Shown here: positions 11,969-23,359 of the stretch, piece after piece
How the letters are laid out: every line of letters begins with the position of its first letter
Position numbering within the stretch: the first letter of the stretch is position 1
Origin: Limnoperna fortunei
Taxonomy: Eukaryota; Mollusca; Bivalvia; Mytilida; Modiolidae
Direction of reading: 5' to 3'
Assembly (NCBI GenBank): GCA_944474755.1
Contig: OX104122.1
Coordinates: 19,292,641 to 19,356,640, forward strand
DNA length: 64,000 bases
Translations under genes and position numbers: made by a program
Notes under the pieces: model-generated
The model's database searches: none
Seen by the model: only the letters and a program-made list of their open reading frames with translations
What the model was told of the DNA's origin: nothing

Positions 11969-12262
11969 TTAACTAAACAGTTCAATTTTTGCTCGTAGAT
12001 GGAAAATAATAACCTAAATTGTCCACCCTTGTATTTAATTGAATTTTTAGGGATTTTGTACTATATTAATTTACGTTGGTGTTAAAACAATAAATATTTA
12101 AGTAATGATAAATACTATCTTTTATAAAAAAATACGTGCTGTTAAGTTTCCATTAGTTTGCTCTGTAAACAGATATTTTGAACTAGATCTTTGTAATGTT
12201 ACCTGCTTCGTCTGAAATATAAAATTTCTTAATAGAAATATATTTTACATAATTATTGCCCT
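11969..12262. repeat. Spacer copy 1 of a diverged duplication
   Basis: About 290 bp starting near CTAAACAGTTCAAT and running through TTAAGTTTCCATTAG and TAATGTTACCTG. A diverged relative occurs at 15,948-16,236, also bordered by 27-bp repeat units. Confidence 0.7.
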
Positions 12263-12399
12263 AGGCTCCAATAGGAAAACTGGTGCCCGCTAGGTATCAG
12301 GTTTAGTGGGTTTTGGTTGATGGGAGGTGAAATGGGGATATGAAAAATATGTAAATACCGGCGCTTAAGTGGGACCTTGATACATATCATTCAAGAAAA

Positions 12400-12496
12400 C
12401 TTTAGATACATAGCAGCAGATACATACATAGCACTATAGCATAGCACTAAAGAATAGCAGTAGCTAGATAGCACTATAGCATAACAGTAGATACAA
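12400..12496. repeat. 27-bp minisatellite segment
   Basis: A few diverged TAGCACTA..AGCAGTAGAT units left of the LINE insertion. Confidence 0.8.
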
Positions 12497-12609
12497 ACGA
12501 ATACAATGTCTTTATTGTCATATAAATCAATACTACATTGATCAGTGACATTAAACAGAAGTAACAAACAACTAAATTGCAATCAGAAAAATCGACAAAA
12601 TATACAAGT

Positions 12610-12927
12610 CTACGAGACCCCTGTCCTCAGTTCCAGAGACTGTTTAATGAAAGAGCCAAGACTCTGAATTTGTCGAAAATTTTCCGGGTTTAAAATTGTT
12701 TTAAGCGAATCGAGATATGGATTAACATTAGATATATTGAAGTCATATAAGAGGTTAGACCGAAACAGTTTATTGTGATCACATTTTAAAAAGAAGTGAA
12801 CCTCATCGTCCACTTCATTTAGATTACAGAAGGAGCAAAGACGTTGTTCACGAGGGACTTTTCTATATCTTCCACGTTCTATTTCAAGACTGTGGTCGAA
12901 ATTTTGAGATGAATTTGCGATTTTCAT
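12610..12927 (-). pseudogene. LINE C-terminal cysteine/histidine region
   Basis: The minus-strand frame reads HSLEIERGRYRKVPREQRLC, then SFCNLNEVDDEVHFFLKC. The CxxC...HxxxxC pattern after an IE.GRY..(I/V)PR..R.C stretch is typical of the tail of many invertebrate LINE proteins. It is offset from the reverse transcriptase frame, with about 170 bp of broken reading between them. Confidence 0.85.
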
Positions 12928-13095
12928 AGTTAGAATCGGACAAATAAAATTCTTTTCCTAAGTTGTTTTTCAAAAATTTATAAAGAAAGATTTTATTTTG
13001 ATCTTTTAAATTTGAAACTTTGTCAGCATACATGTTCATATAAAACTTAAACAATTTATCTTTAATATATGGTTTTATTACTTTTAATTTTTTTT

Positions 13096-14461
13096 CTAAG
13101 TTGTGTCCAAGTTAAGTCTATCCGAGTTAAGATCTATGTCGTCAATTACATCTTTTATATAAGTTACCCAAGAGTATATATTCTCAGAATCTAAAAATTT
13201 ATTTAGTTCAAAACTTTCTTTTATCAAAGGGTTAATTTCACATGTACTTAGCCTAGCAAAATACAATATAGATTGAGTTTTTATGTATTTTTCTATAGGG
13301 ACCCTACCAAGCTCTAAACGGGAAGCTAAGTTTGAAGCAGTCTTTTTTACCCCAAGTATATATTTGCAGAATGACAAATGTATTTTTTCAAAAGGAGTTT
13401 TATCTATGAAGTTAAATGGATCAATGACAACATTGTTATTTCTACTACGTTTCTTTGCATTAAAGAATGAAATATATTGATCCATCATGCAAATCTCAAC
13501 ATTGTATGATAAAATTGGCCTTATTAGTGCATCAAACATGTTCAGGGCAACTTGAACTGGGACATTTCCAATTGAAGAAAATCTTGAAAGCAGTGAAAAT
13601 AGTGTCTTTTTTGCTTTTTTTGCTAAGTCAACGATACTGGAAGTTAAATTTCCATTGCAGCTGATGATGGAGCCAAGAAACTTGTACTCTGCAATGTTGT
13701 CAATCAATTTGTTTTTGAATTTGAGGAAAGGCTGTTCTAATTTGAGTTTTCTTTTTTGGAATATAATAGATTTAGTTTTGTTGGTGTTAACTGTTAACTG
13801 CCATTTATCACAATAGTTTGATAATATATTTAAATTATTTTGGAGTCCTTCTTGGGATTCTGACAACAAAATAATGTCGTCCGCAAAAAATAAACTACTT
13901 ATTTTTGTCTCTACTATTTTTAGAGGGTCACATATGTCTTCCGATAAAGCTTCATTTAGATCATTTATGTAAATATTGAACAACAGAGGACTTATAGTGT
14001 CACCTTGTCGAACCCCTCTTTGTAATTCATAGAAATGAGTAGACAAGTCTCCAAATTTTAATGAAGATTCTGTGTTTGAAAATTGATTTTTAATTACTTT
14101 ATAGAAGAGTCTACCTACTCCTAATTTAGCCATTTTATACCGGAGTCCATCTCTCCATACCGAGTCGAAAGCCCCTTTTAGATCTACAAAGCAAGCATAT
14201 AACTTTTGGTTATGTTTATGGATATATTTACTTATGAGGGTTTTTAAAATAAACAAACTGTCACTAGTTCTGTGGTTTGCTCTGAATCCAAATTGAGAAT
14301 TTGATAGTTTATCATTCATAAAGTATGAAAGTCTATTATTTAAAACACTACTAAATACCTTGGAAAGACAGTTAATTAAAGAGATACCTCTATAGTTGGA
14401 AGGGATGTTCCTATCTCCTGATTTATGAATTAGAATAGTAAAAGATTTGTTCCAAGAACAT
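13096..14461 (-). pseudogene. LINE reverse transcriptase, 5'-truncated
   Basis: The open frame runs from the array into the element. The LINE part begins SWNKSFTILIHKSGD and continues NYRGISLINCLSKVF (RT motif 1), FGFRANHRTSDSLF (motif 2), ACFVDLKGAFDSVWRDGL (motif 3), LQRGVRQGDTISPLLFNIYI (motif 4), SLFFADDIILLSE (the FADD catalytic box, near 13,862-13,897), CDKWQLTVNTNKTKSI and YKFLG. These are the ordered motifs of LINE reverse transcriptases. The endonuclease is missing, so the copy cannot be autonomous. The first residues of the open frame (MYLLLC...) come from minisatellite DNA. The long intact frame suggests a fairly recent insertion. Confidence 0.93.
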
Positions 14462-14590
14462 GGATACAAAGCACTAACGTTGGCAGTTGTTACATAGCAG
14501 CAACGCATAACAGTAGACACATATACACTAAAGCATAACAATAGGTAGATAATAATACAGCATAGCAGTAGATACATAGCATTTAAACAT
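14462..14590. repeat. 27-bp minisatellite segment
   Basis: The array resumes directly after the LINE 5' end and stops at the SINE insertion. Confidence 0.85.
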
Positions 14591-14788
14591 TTTGTTTGTT
14601 TGTTTCAGGAATTTTTCAGCTATATCATGGCGTGCAGTTTTATTGGGGATGAAGCCGGAGTACCCGGAGAAAACCCCCGAAGATCGGTAGGAAAACTGGC
14701 AATCCTCGAACCCGCAACATCAGTGCCGACAAACCATGGGATCAATAGAAGACGAACTACCTTAACCACTTGGCCACAGAGGCCCCGC
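14591..14788 (-). mobile_element. SINE family A inserted in the minisatellite
   Basis: On the minus strand the copy runs from a GGCCTC..GGCCA tRNA-like head with TAAGGTAGTTCGTCTTC, through CCAATAAAAACTGCACGCCA-like core, to a (GTTT)n-complement tail. It lacks the GTGTTTAACGCCACTTT segment normally next to the tail. Flanks ATTTAAACAT and ATTAAAACAT look like a 10-bp target duplication with one change. Confidence 0.85.
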
Positions 14789-15372
14789 ATTAAAACATAA
14801 CAGTGATCCATATCATCAAAGTATAACAGAAGATGCATAGCACTAAAGTATATAAGTTGATACATAGAACTAAAGCATAGCAGTTGATACATAGCACTTA
14901 ATCATTACAGTAGTTAATAGCACTAAAGTATAAAGGTTAATACATAGCACCAAAGCATAACAGTGATACATGTCAGTAAAACATATCATTTGATACATAG
15001 CACTAAATCATAGCATATGTTACATAGCACTAAAGCATGGAAGAAGATAGCAAGCACTAACACTAAGCAGTTATTATATAGCACTAATGAACCGCAGTAG
15101 ATAAACTGCATTGAAGCATAACAGTAGATACATAGCACTATGGAATAATGCTAGTTACATAGCGCAAAACCATAACAGTAGGTACTTAGCACTTAAGCAT
15201 AACAGAAGATACATAGCACTAAAGCATAACAGTTATTACATATTACTGAGCATTGCAGTAGATACCAAACACTAAAACTAAGCAATTATTATATAGCACT
15301 AAAGCATAGCATTAGATAAATTGCATTGAAGCATTACAGTAGATACAAAGCACTAAAGCATAACAGTACGTC
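14789..15372. repeat. 27-bp minisatellite segment, diverged
   Basis: Irregular TAGCACTAAAGCATAACAGT-type units with many changes. Confidence 0.85.
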
Positions 15373-15947
15373 ATTATCGTATAAATTAAGCTTCCTTGTG
15401 TTAAATTTCTTACACCTTTCCTTTTCTTAAACTTTCACAACTCGTAAAACAATTACATTGAGGGGAAAGCGAGATAGAGAATATATTGCCCCGGTGGCGT
15501 AACGAACTCTTAAAGTCCTGTAAGCCTGATGCATATGTTTAATAATACTGATGACCACAGACGGAAAGCCTTGAATGAAAAACATTTTGGTTATTTCTCA
15601 GCATGCTTACTCCTCTATAATAATAGAATGGAATTTGTTTTCGCCTCAACATACCCAAGTAAAACAGTTGCGTGATTAGCATGAATAAGTGTTTCAGACG
15701 TAGGATAATTTTAAAAAACCATTATTGGGTTTTTCTAAAAAAATGTTCTTTTGACAAAAAGTTTTAAAAAGCTTCGTAACAATTGATTGGTATCATTCAG
15801 TGAAATAACTGGTGTGATGTACATATACAGCTAAGATTGAGTACCAAACTGTGCAATATGCAAAAGATAATTTTGTTGTTAAAGCCAGAAAAGATTTCAT
15901 TTCACCAAACGACGAAATAATTGGTGATTCCAATTTAAGTAACACGT
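15373..15947. other. No recognisable content
   Basis: AT-rich unique sequence between array and spacer; no gene or repeat recognised. Confidence 0.4.
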
Positions 15948-16236
15948 ACTAAACAGTTCGATATTTGTTCGTGGAACAATCTTGGTTAGATAGCTAATGA
16001 TATAGCCTCAATTGTCCACCACAGTATTTAATTTATTTTAATGTTTTCTTTGTTTCCAATATTAATTTAGGTTGAAATTAAAACAATCAATATTTAAGGT
16101 GTACACCCTTTATAAATCTGTTGCAGTAAAGTTTCCATGAATGCGGTCTGTAAACAAATATATTTTGAACACAGATCTTGATAATGTTACCTGTATGTCT
16201 GAAATATAATATTTCTTTATAGTAATATATTTATAC
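15948..16236. repeat. Spacer copy 2 of a diverged duplication
   Basis: It aligns in order with 11,969-12,262: ACTAAACAGTTC, AATTGTCCACC, AAAACAATCAATATTTAAG, GTTTCCATGA, TCTGTAAACA, AATGTTACCTG, CTGAAATATAA. Many substitutions and small gaps suggest an old duplication. Confidence 0.7.
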
Positions 16237-16375
16237 CGTCCGACCAAGGCCATTAAGTTGTCGACTCCCCAGGTCAAGTCAATATATTTATATGCACTAG
16301 TTGTCCGAGAAATCCATTTTCCCTTTGGAGATGCTTATCACTGGTCTGTACGGTTGATCCCACTTTCCTATAGTA

Positions 16376-16710
16376 AAGATTTACACTAAAACATAACAGG
16401 TACATATAAATAAAGCATAGCAATAGATACGTAGCACTAAAACATAACAGGTACATAGAAATAAAGCATAGCAGTATCTAGATACGTAGCACTAAGATAT
16501 AACAGAGATCCATATGATTACAGTAGAATAAGAGCACTAAAGCATGGCAGCAGATACATAACACTAAAGCATGGCAGCAGATACATAACACTAAAGCACT
16601 GAAGCATTACATTAGATACAAAGCACTAAAGCACAACAGTAGATACTTAGCACTAAAGACTATCAGTTGATACATAGCACTTATAACAGTTGATATATAT
16701 GTGACGAAGG
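16376..16710. repeat. 27-bp minisatellite segment, diverged
   Basis: TAGCACTAAA and CATAGCAGTAGATAC units; scattered further units end at about 17,210. Confidence 0.8.
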
Positions 16711-17216
16711 TATATATCTTGGCACTGGTTACAACCTGCTATAGTTCTTATATATATATTTATTATGATACAAGGTCCATATTTACATAATGCAATTATA
16801 TTTACAAAGTCAACGACTAAAAATCACATCCACACAACATAACCTTCATACTCATACTGTCCATACTGACTTACTTCCTCACTCTTTCATACCGTGGGTT
16901 AGTGTCATACAGCGGGGCCCCGTGATCATCTTTCATCCCATTTCCAGACACACATGACATTATATGAACTCTAGTAAACAAACATGCACATAAAATTTAA
17001 CGATATGTCAAAGGATGGGGAACTAAAACACAACTGCGGTCATAAAAAATCTTGTCATTCGGCTAGACACTCTGATACAACTCATCTAAATAATGATTGA
17101 CAGGGGGAATTGATATTACAAATTGCTGATTAAGATCAATGTTATTGAAAAAATTATAAATTTTACACTCATGGCACATAGCACTTTAAGCATAACAGTA
17201 GTTATACACACCATTA

Positions 17217-17466
17217 TTCTTCCGTAAATCGCCGATTTCTGGTACAGATGACTCAGTACAGATGACTTACGCGCACACATCTGTACTTGCTGAGTCATCC
17301 AATTAAAACGCCAGAAACAAGAACTTTGTTATGGAAGCATAACAACGTTCTTCTATGACGTTCATTATTTCCGGCGTTCTAATTGGACGTCAGAGACAAT
17401 GGATTCTAAAACAATGGAGCGTCTATAGGTTATCGCGATGTGAAAGTTGTTGGTTTACGGAAGAAA
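17217..17466. mobile_element. MITE with 12-bp inverted ends
   Basis: TTCTTCCGTAAA at the left is mirrored by TTTACGGAAGAA at the right, enclosing about 225 bp with an internal CAGATGACTCAGTACAGATG hairpin. It interrupts a 27-bp unit. Confidence 0.65.
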
Positions 17467-17509
17467 TAGGTACTTTCATACGTTTTTGAGAAAGTCCGTG
17501 TGAACTTTC

Positions 17510-17597
17510 ACTCGTGATAGAAATTTTTACGTCTTTTGGCTCGTTCCGCTGCGCTCCATTCGCGAAAAGACATAAAATTTCTATCACTCGTGAAAGA
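17510..17597. repeat. Hairpin, about 30-bp arms
   Basis: CACTCGTGATAGAAATTTTT is mirrored by AAATTTCTATCACTCGTG, with CGTCTTTTGG against CGAAAAGACA inside and a GC-rich loop (CCGCTGCGCTCC). Confidence 0.75.
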
Positions 17598-19228
17598 TCA
17601 ACCGGTCTTTCCCCAAAACCTATGCAAGAACCTATTAATCATTATACTTAAAAATATGAAGTATCAATTTATAAATTTGCATGTTTGGAAACAGTTTGAC
17701 TATTTTATCATTGAATGTATCCGTGTAATAAAACTAAACATATGTATTGCGTAACCGGGATTAAATCACATAATTTTGCATTGACTGGTTCCCCTTCGGA
17801 GAAACACAGACAGTCCAGTTCAACATGTCAGCGCCCATGGATATTTTCCACTTTCCATTAGAATTCGATTTTCAGTAAATGTTTTCAATATAATTAAGTA
17901 TGGTACAATATATTACAAATCACTATCACAATAGTGAAAGAAACGTCAAGATAAATGGTAGAAAGTAGTTTATACAATAAACTTGTTGTAATGCAGGCGC
18001 AGCCTAAATGCGAGCATCGCACATTGTTTATGTCGTTACTTCAGAAGACAGAACCCCTTAACAGTGCCTCTACATTCCATTGAGGACGTGACGTCTTCTC
18101 GAATGTGTTGGTGACATCACAAAACTCAATTTCAAATACAGCTGTTCAGATATTTGAAAAAAATTTGTCTGGCATTTTTGTAGAAATTTAAAAAATAAAC
18201 ACTTAAATTTTATCGATGTCAAAATTATTTTTGTCTACTTGTATATTATATATTTTTTTGTTCGTCTAGTTCATATGGATCACGTGACTTTTTTTTACAC
18301 ACAGGCATGTAACTGTATAGCTTGCGCCAAAAAAACGCCAACTGCAATTTTCCGTCGCCAGTTTTGTAAAAGTGTCCCCATATTAGAAATCACTACATCA
18401 CTATATGGCATGGCGAAATTGTTTAACATTATGTGTGACATATTCTGTAACGTTGGACGAAATCCAAGTTTGCCGGACTCTTAATTCAATTTTTCTTAAG
18501 TTTGGTCTCGAGCAGCCTGTACACTAATTGTATTTTAATCATGAAAAGATGTGTGAGTGATTTCTTGTTGGCAGAAAACCAAAATTTTACAGTAATTTAT
18601 TAGAAACATCTATTCCCGTAAATGAACATAAAACCGGAAATACTGAAGATAGAACTACGCATGTGTAAGAGTTTTCAAATTACGAAATAAAGACGGACAT
18701 CCGGTCCGGAAATCACTCAACAACAACGTTAGTTTTCATACCTGTATTTTATTAATTACATTATAAAAAAAATATTACTACAAAAATATGTTTTTGTTAT
18801 TTTTATAAATTAATTAACAGCATCAATTGTTTTATTACACGTCTACTCAAATGTGATGCAGGTAAAGCTGCTTTTCATCAGACAACTTTGTTGATTCAAA
18901 TTATTGCCGATTTCCTTTTAATAATTCCAAATAACACACATGTCACTGGATACTAAACAATACATGTGTATTTACGACCATAGAAGCCGACAAAGGATCT
19001 TTAATGATGCAATCGCCAATTACCGATAAATTTAAAACGTGCATGCATCGTTTAACACTATAAAACCTTGGCGCCAAAAAAATAGCCGGACGTAATATTT
19101 TGTCGCCAAATGAAAAAAATGCAATTGGCGACATTAGCGAAGACCAACACGGCCCCTGATCATCCGCAAGTTTTATGTTATGTGCCACAAGATTAAATAA
19201 TAATACAAATAAAAATAATTTCATTGGC
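17598..19228. other. No gene recognised
   Basis: AT-rich sequence with only short chance open frames on either strand; no motif I can name. Confidence 0.4.
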
Positions 19229-19396
19229 TCAAATGGGTCTTACTAAACACAGAGAAGTGAAGAGACTTGGACTTCTCTCCACTGTAGGCCATTACAGCCT
19301 ATCTATAAAACATCGTCAAACTGCTTTAAATTTTCCACTACACAATATAATATGTAAAAATATGCTGTAATGGCCTACAGTGGAGAGAAGTCCAAG
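19229..19396. mobile_element. Foldback element with 33-bp arms, MITE-related left end
   Basis: CTTGGACTTCTCTCCACTGT (from 19,266) is mirrored at 19,364-19,396, the pairing continuing through AGGCCATTACAGC. Just left lies GGGTCTTACTAAACACAGAG, which matches the end of the MITE at 40,950, and the loop sequence AACATCGTCAAACTGCTT also resembles that MITE's interior. Confidence 0.75.
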
Positions 19397-20533
19397 AAAT
19401 GACTGTTTTTTTCAAATTATAGACACAGACTGACCAACAAATGGCCTTAGTCATTGAGTGTCAATATAAATAATAACGTAAACAAGTCATAAAATCTTGA
19501 ATTTTGTCATTCCAACTAAACTTAAAACTTCTTGTATTGCCCCAACCATACGCCAAATGCGGACACACTGTTACTTGGCTTTGCTCAAATATTCCAACAG
19601 AATGTTATCAAAATTACCAAGGTGTAAAAATATCAGGTCTCGCGTTGGAGGGTGACTCGGGCGAAGAAGTTGCTTTTTCGTGGTCCTGCTTAGCTCTTGA
19701 TCATCTTCCAAAGTGAAGTGAAGTCGCCCTATCATTTTGTAGGATCCCTTAATGTCGCCTTTTAATTTTTATTCCCAGTTTGGTAAGAATCCCGTCATAT
19801 TTTTGGATACCGTCATGTTTATTATGTTTACACGCCACAAAGTTATTTTTTATTAAGTATATAAAGCATTGGTTTTAAATATGGCGGAAAACCAGTTCAG
19901 GGCAAAAACTGTTATATTTTCCGGAGCGGATATGAATTTGGTACCTGAGATTGCAAATGTACTACGCTGATAGGTATAAAATTAATATTGCAATGACTGA
20001 AATGTAGTAAAAAGGATGTAGGCAGTTACTATAAACAAATTTACGTTAAATATGTTTGAATATTTTTAATAGTGAATTTTACCATTTTATATAATATATT
20101 ATGTGTCACAACGATGTAATTTTCTACTTCTAGTTCTTATAGTACTTCATTATAATTTAATTAAATTGTGTACCAATGAAAAAGAAGCATTTATTTTAAT
20201 GAACAGTTTTGTGACAGTTTATTCTTTTTTATTGTTATGTTTAATACATGTATTTATGAAAATGTGTGAAATAAGTATACTGAATAGTTAATCAAATCTT
20301 TGATTCTTTATCCACAATAAATTAAACTGCTAAAAATACATATAACAATAAAAATGCAAATGCCAACTTTTATTTAAAAAAAAAAACAAAGAAAACAGGA
20401 CGCTTTCGCAACATATAATGCAAATTCTCCCTGTTGTCCACCCACTTCTCCCTGTTCTATCCTCACTTCTCCCTGTCAGCCACCCAAAAGAGAAGTGACT
20501 TCTCCCTATAATTTTGACCCAGCGTGAGCCCTA
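19397..20533. other. No gene recognised
   Basis: It holds an ATGGCGG in a good start context at 19,881 with a 30-codon frame, and a short CTTCTCCCTGT repeat near 20,440. Neither is convincing as a gene. Confidence 0.35.
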
Positions 20534-20885
20534 AAGCAAAAATTTGACAGTGTTAAAAATCTAATTCAAACAGTGTTGGGCTTAATTTGTAGACGTATAT
20601 ATAAATATTTGATATTAACCCTGTATTTCTGATGTTTCAGAAATCCGCTGCATAGATATATTATATGGTTGTCACAATACTTAGACGTTTGTATATAATT
20701 TACTAACTGTGACTGCATGACAAGTAACTTTGTCATCCTATATAATATATACAAAAATGCTGAATTAGATTACTGTCAGATTAATACGTATTGGTTACGA
20801 AAAATTCCATCGTCACACGCTAGTACACATGTACTATGTCTATGTCTAAGATTCACCCCGGTTAATGAAGCTATATTTTTATATA

Positions 20886-21050
20886 GCGGATTTGGCCGAG
20901 GGGTCTAGACCGCTGGACATAGTGCAGGCGAATTGGTGCCACAGTGTCACAACGGTGTGAGTTCGAATCCCGCTGAGGGAAAGCAAAAATTTGACAGTGT
21001 TAAAAATCTAATTCAAACAGTGTTGGGCTTAATTTGTAGACGTATATATA
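20886..21050 (+). mobile_element. tRNA-derived SINE, family B, copy in first unit
   Basis: The head GCGGATTTGGCCGAGGGGTC resembles a Ser/Leu-type tRNA with A box (TGGCCGAGGGGTCTAGAC) and B box (GAGTTCGAATCCC). The acceptor stem ends do not pair, so it is not a working tRNA. The tail is GGGCTTAATTTGTAGACG + TATATATA. Confidence 0.8.
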
Positions 21051-21332
21051 AATATTTGATATTAACCCTGTATTTCTGATGTTTCAGAAATCCGCTGGAT
21101 AGATATATTATATGGTTGTCACAATACTTAGACGTTTGTATATAATTTACTTACTGTGACTGCATGACAAGTAACTTTGTCATCCTATATAATATATACA
21201 AAAATGCTGAATTAGATTACTGTCAGATTAATACGTATTGGTTACGAAAAATTCCATCGTCACACGCTAGTACACATGTACTATGTCTATGTCTAAGATT
21301 CACCCCGGTTAATGAAGCTATATTTTTATATA

Positions 21333-21489
21333 GCGGATTTGGCCGAGGGGTCTAGACCGCTGGACATAGTGCAGGCGAATTGGTGCCACAGTGTCACAAC
21401 GGTGTGAGTTCGAATCCCGCTGAGGGAAAGCAAAAATTTGACAGTGTTAAAAATCTAATTCAAACAGTGTTGGGCTTAATTTGTAGACG

Positions 21490-21518
<29 letters not shown>
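21333..21518 (+). mobile_element. tRNA-derived SINE, family B, copy in second unit
   Basis: Same head and tail as the copy 447 bp upstream, but the tail here is expanded to a pure (TA)n run. Confidence 0.8.
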
Positions 21519-21520
<2 letters not shown>

Positions 21521-21951
21521 AAACAAGATAAAGTCCACAAGAGGGCATTAATATAAATAAGGAATAAAATCAAATGAAAAAATCTGTATATTGTATCATA
21601 TCGCTAGTACTTTCACTGCTTCCTGCAGCTCTTCAGGCAACAATAATGATTACCATTGGATATTGACCTTTTTGAAATCCCATAGTCACGTGGTTCTGTG
21701 GGTTGAATTATTTTTACAGAAACGAAAATTGTTTCCAAAGAATTCCAATAACCTGCATCCAAAAAAAAACAAAACAAAACAAAACAAATAACATTCATGT
21801 GCAAAAGCATTGTTAAGAATGTAATATTTTAAGAATTTTTAAAAATAAAACCAAAAATATTTTAGAAGAAGACCCGTATATTTGCAAAACAATTTATGGA
21901 ATAATAGAATTGTGTGGTTTTTTTAAAACTATATAAACTGCTGCTTAATTA

Positions 21952-22217
21952 TTTGTTTGTTTGAATGGTGTTTAATGCCACTTTCAGCAATTTTCCAGCT
22001 ATTTCATGGCGTCCAGTTATTATTGGGGGAGAAAGCCGGAGTAGCCGGAGAGAGAACCCCCGACCTGCGGTAGGAAAACTGGCAATCCTTGTCAATTAAG
22101 ATTGGAGTCGAGTACACCCTGCCTGCAGTGAGAATTGAACCCGCAATCTCAGTGTTGACAAGACCATGTGATCAATGGTAGACGAACTACCTTGACCACT
22201 CGGCCACCGAGGCCCCC
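21952..22217 (-). mobile_element. SINE family A, complete, with 12-bp target duplication
   Basis: A 266-bp element on the minus strand: tRNA-like head with GGCCGAGTGGTCAAGGTAGT, B-box-like GGGTTCAATTCTCAC, body, and (AAAC)n tail. GCTGCTTAATTA flanks it on both sides (21,940-21,951 and 22,218-22,229) without a mismatch, marking a young insertion. Confidence 0.95.
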
Positions 22218-22229
22218 GCTGCTTAATTA

Positions 22230-23359
22230 AAACTGAATTATCTTTTATTGTATTATTATAACATTTTTCAAAATTTCATTAGCTTTTTAAATTTATGTTA
22301 GTTTTAAGTACTTCATATACAATCCTAGGTATGTTTTATTTCATTCTATAAGTATCCAAATATAACTTGCATTTTTTTAATAGTTTTAAATCAAAATTTT
22401 AAAATCTTAAAATAAATTAAAAATCAATATCTGTTGTGGCTTTCTCTTATAATAAAGATATTTATTTTCCTTCTGTTTGCTCTTGCATTTTTACCACTGA
22501 TTTTTACTGATTTAGACATCTTTTTTTGATAAAATACCTGTTTTTACAATCTAATTTTCGTATAAAAGTCATTATTAAAATTTACATTTTTGCAGCTTAT
22601 TATGTTGGTCTTTTATTGGTCTTTCATTTTTACCTTTCATATCAATGTAAAGTGTCAGGTAATTAATAAGCAATTAACGAATAAACAAGGCACATTTAAT
22701 ATACAATTGCATTACAGCAATATCTCTTAACCCCCCCCCCCCCCCCTCACCACGCCTTGTTCTCAGCAAATCTGGAGCTCGTTTGCAAGAGTTTTGGATT
22801 TCAAAATCGTCAATAACCAAACAATGGCTTTGTAATTTCCATTCTGAAAATCATCCGTACACACAGATTTGATTTTGGAGCCATCCCACAACCTAAAGGT
22901 TTTTTGTGAGTCAGATGAGTGATAGAAGATCTTAGGAGCCTCTTTTATTTCAAAGTTTACAAATTGAATGTCTTTTTCCTGGAACAAATTACACTGGTAT
23001 TTTGTACAAATGTCACATGTTAATGTTGTTAAATAAATACTTTAACAGGTAAGACATATTCAATTTGGATAAATGTGAATTCCTAATTTTTAAAATTTGG
23101 ATATATTGGAAGACACTATCAGTGTTTATATTCTCGTTTATTTTGTCAGGTACATGTAATTAAAGTAAACATTTTAATAGCATTTCAAATAAATTGTCAT
23201 GTGCCGAAATGTTCTTAGTCTTTTGTGATCTCACAACAACTGACATGCATGTAAAGGAAGGTTTTTCTCAATAAAAAAAGATGTCAGCAAATAAAATCTT
23301 ATATTTAAAAAAAATCATGTATGTTCTTGATTGAATCATTTGTGTTTAATACTTTTCAG
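22230..23359. other. Region upstream of first visible SMG8 exon; poly-C run and an unexplained minus frame
   Basis: A C run lies at about 22,730-22,746. On the minus strand an open stretch of about 86 codons (22,763-23,020) reads LTCDICTKYQCNLF, then FRLWDGSKIKSVCTDDFQNG, ending at a stop. It has coding-like composition but I do not recognise it. The missing 5' SMG8 exon was not found here. Confidence 0.3.

Larger units (their letters stand above)
12497..14461 (-). mobile_element. 5'-truncated non-LTR retrotransposon (LINE)
   Basis: A minus-strand element of about 1.96 kb inserted in the 27-bp minisatellite. It starts within the reverse transcriptase (5' truncation) and ends with a short tail containing AATAAAGACATTGTATTCG. 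The flanking array has ATACAAA on both sides, which fits a target duplication, but that heptamer recurs in the array and so is weak evidence. The body contains the RT region and a C-terminal cysteine/histidine motif, in two frames. Confidence 0.9.
20534..21518 (+). repeat. 447-bp tandem duplication built on a SINE
   Basis: The sequence from AAGCAAAAATTTGACAGTGT (20,534) repeats at 20,981 and, partly, at 21,428, exactly 447 bp apart each time. The two complete units are nearly identical (one visible difference is CTGCATAG/CTGGATAG). Each unit contains a full family B SINE head. The third, partial unit ends in a (TA)n tract. Confidence 0.95.

Noticed and set aside
19881..19970. ATGGCGGAAAAC start as the missing SMG8 first exon
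   Set aside because: All GT sites in its 30-codon frame leave phase 0, whereas the acceptor at 23,359 needs two bases carried over; no sequence similarity helps.
20886..20980. Possible functional tRNA of Ser/Leu type
   Set aside because: A and B boxes are present, but the acceptor and T stems do not pair properly and the sequence continues as a SINE body.
20717..21355. Two identical 63-codon + strand frames
   Set aside because: They are the same piece of the 447-bp tandem repeat, overlapping the SINE head; not genes.
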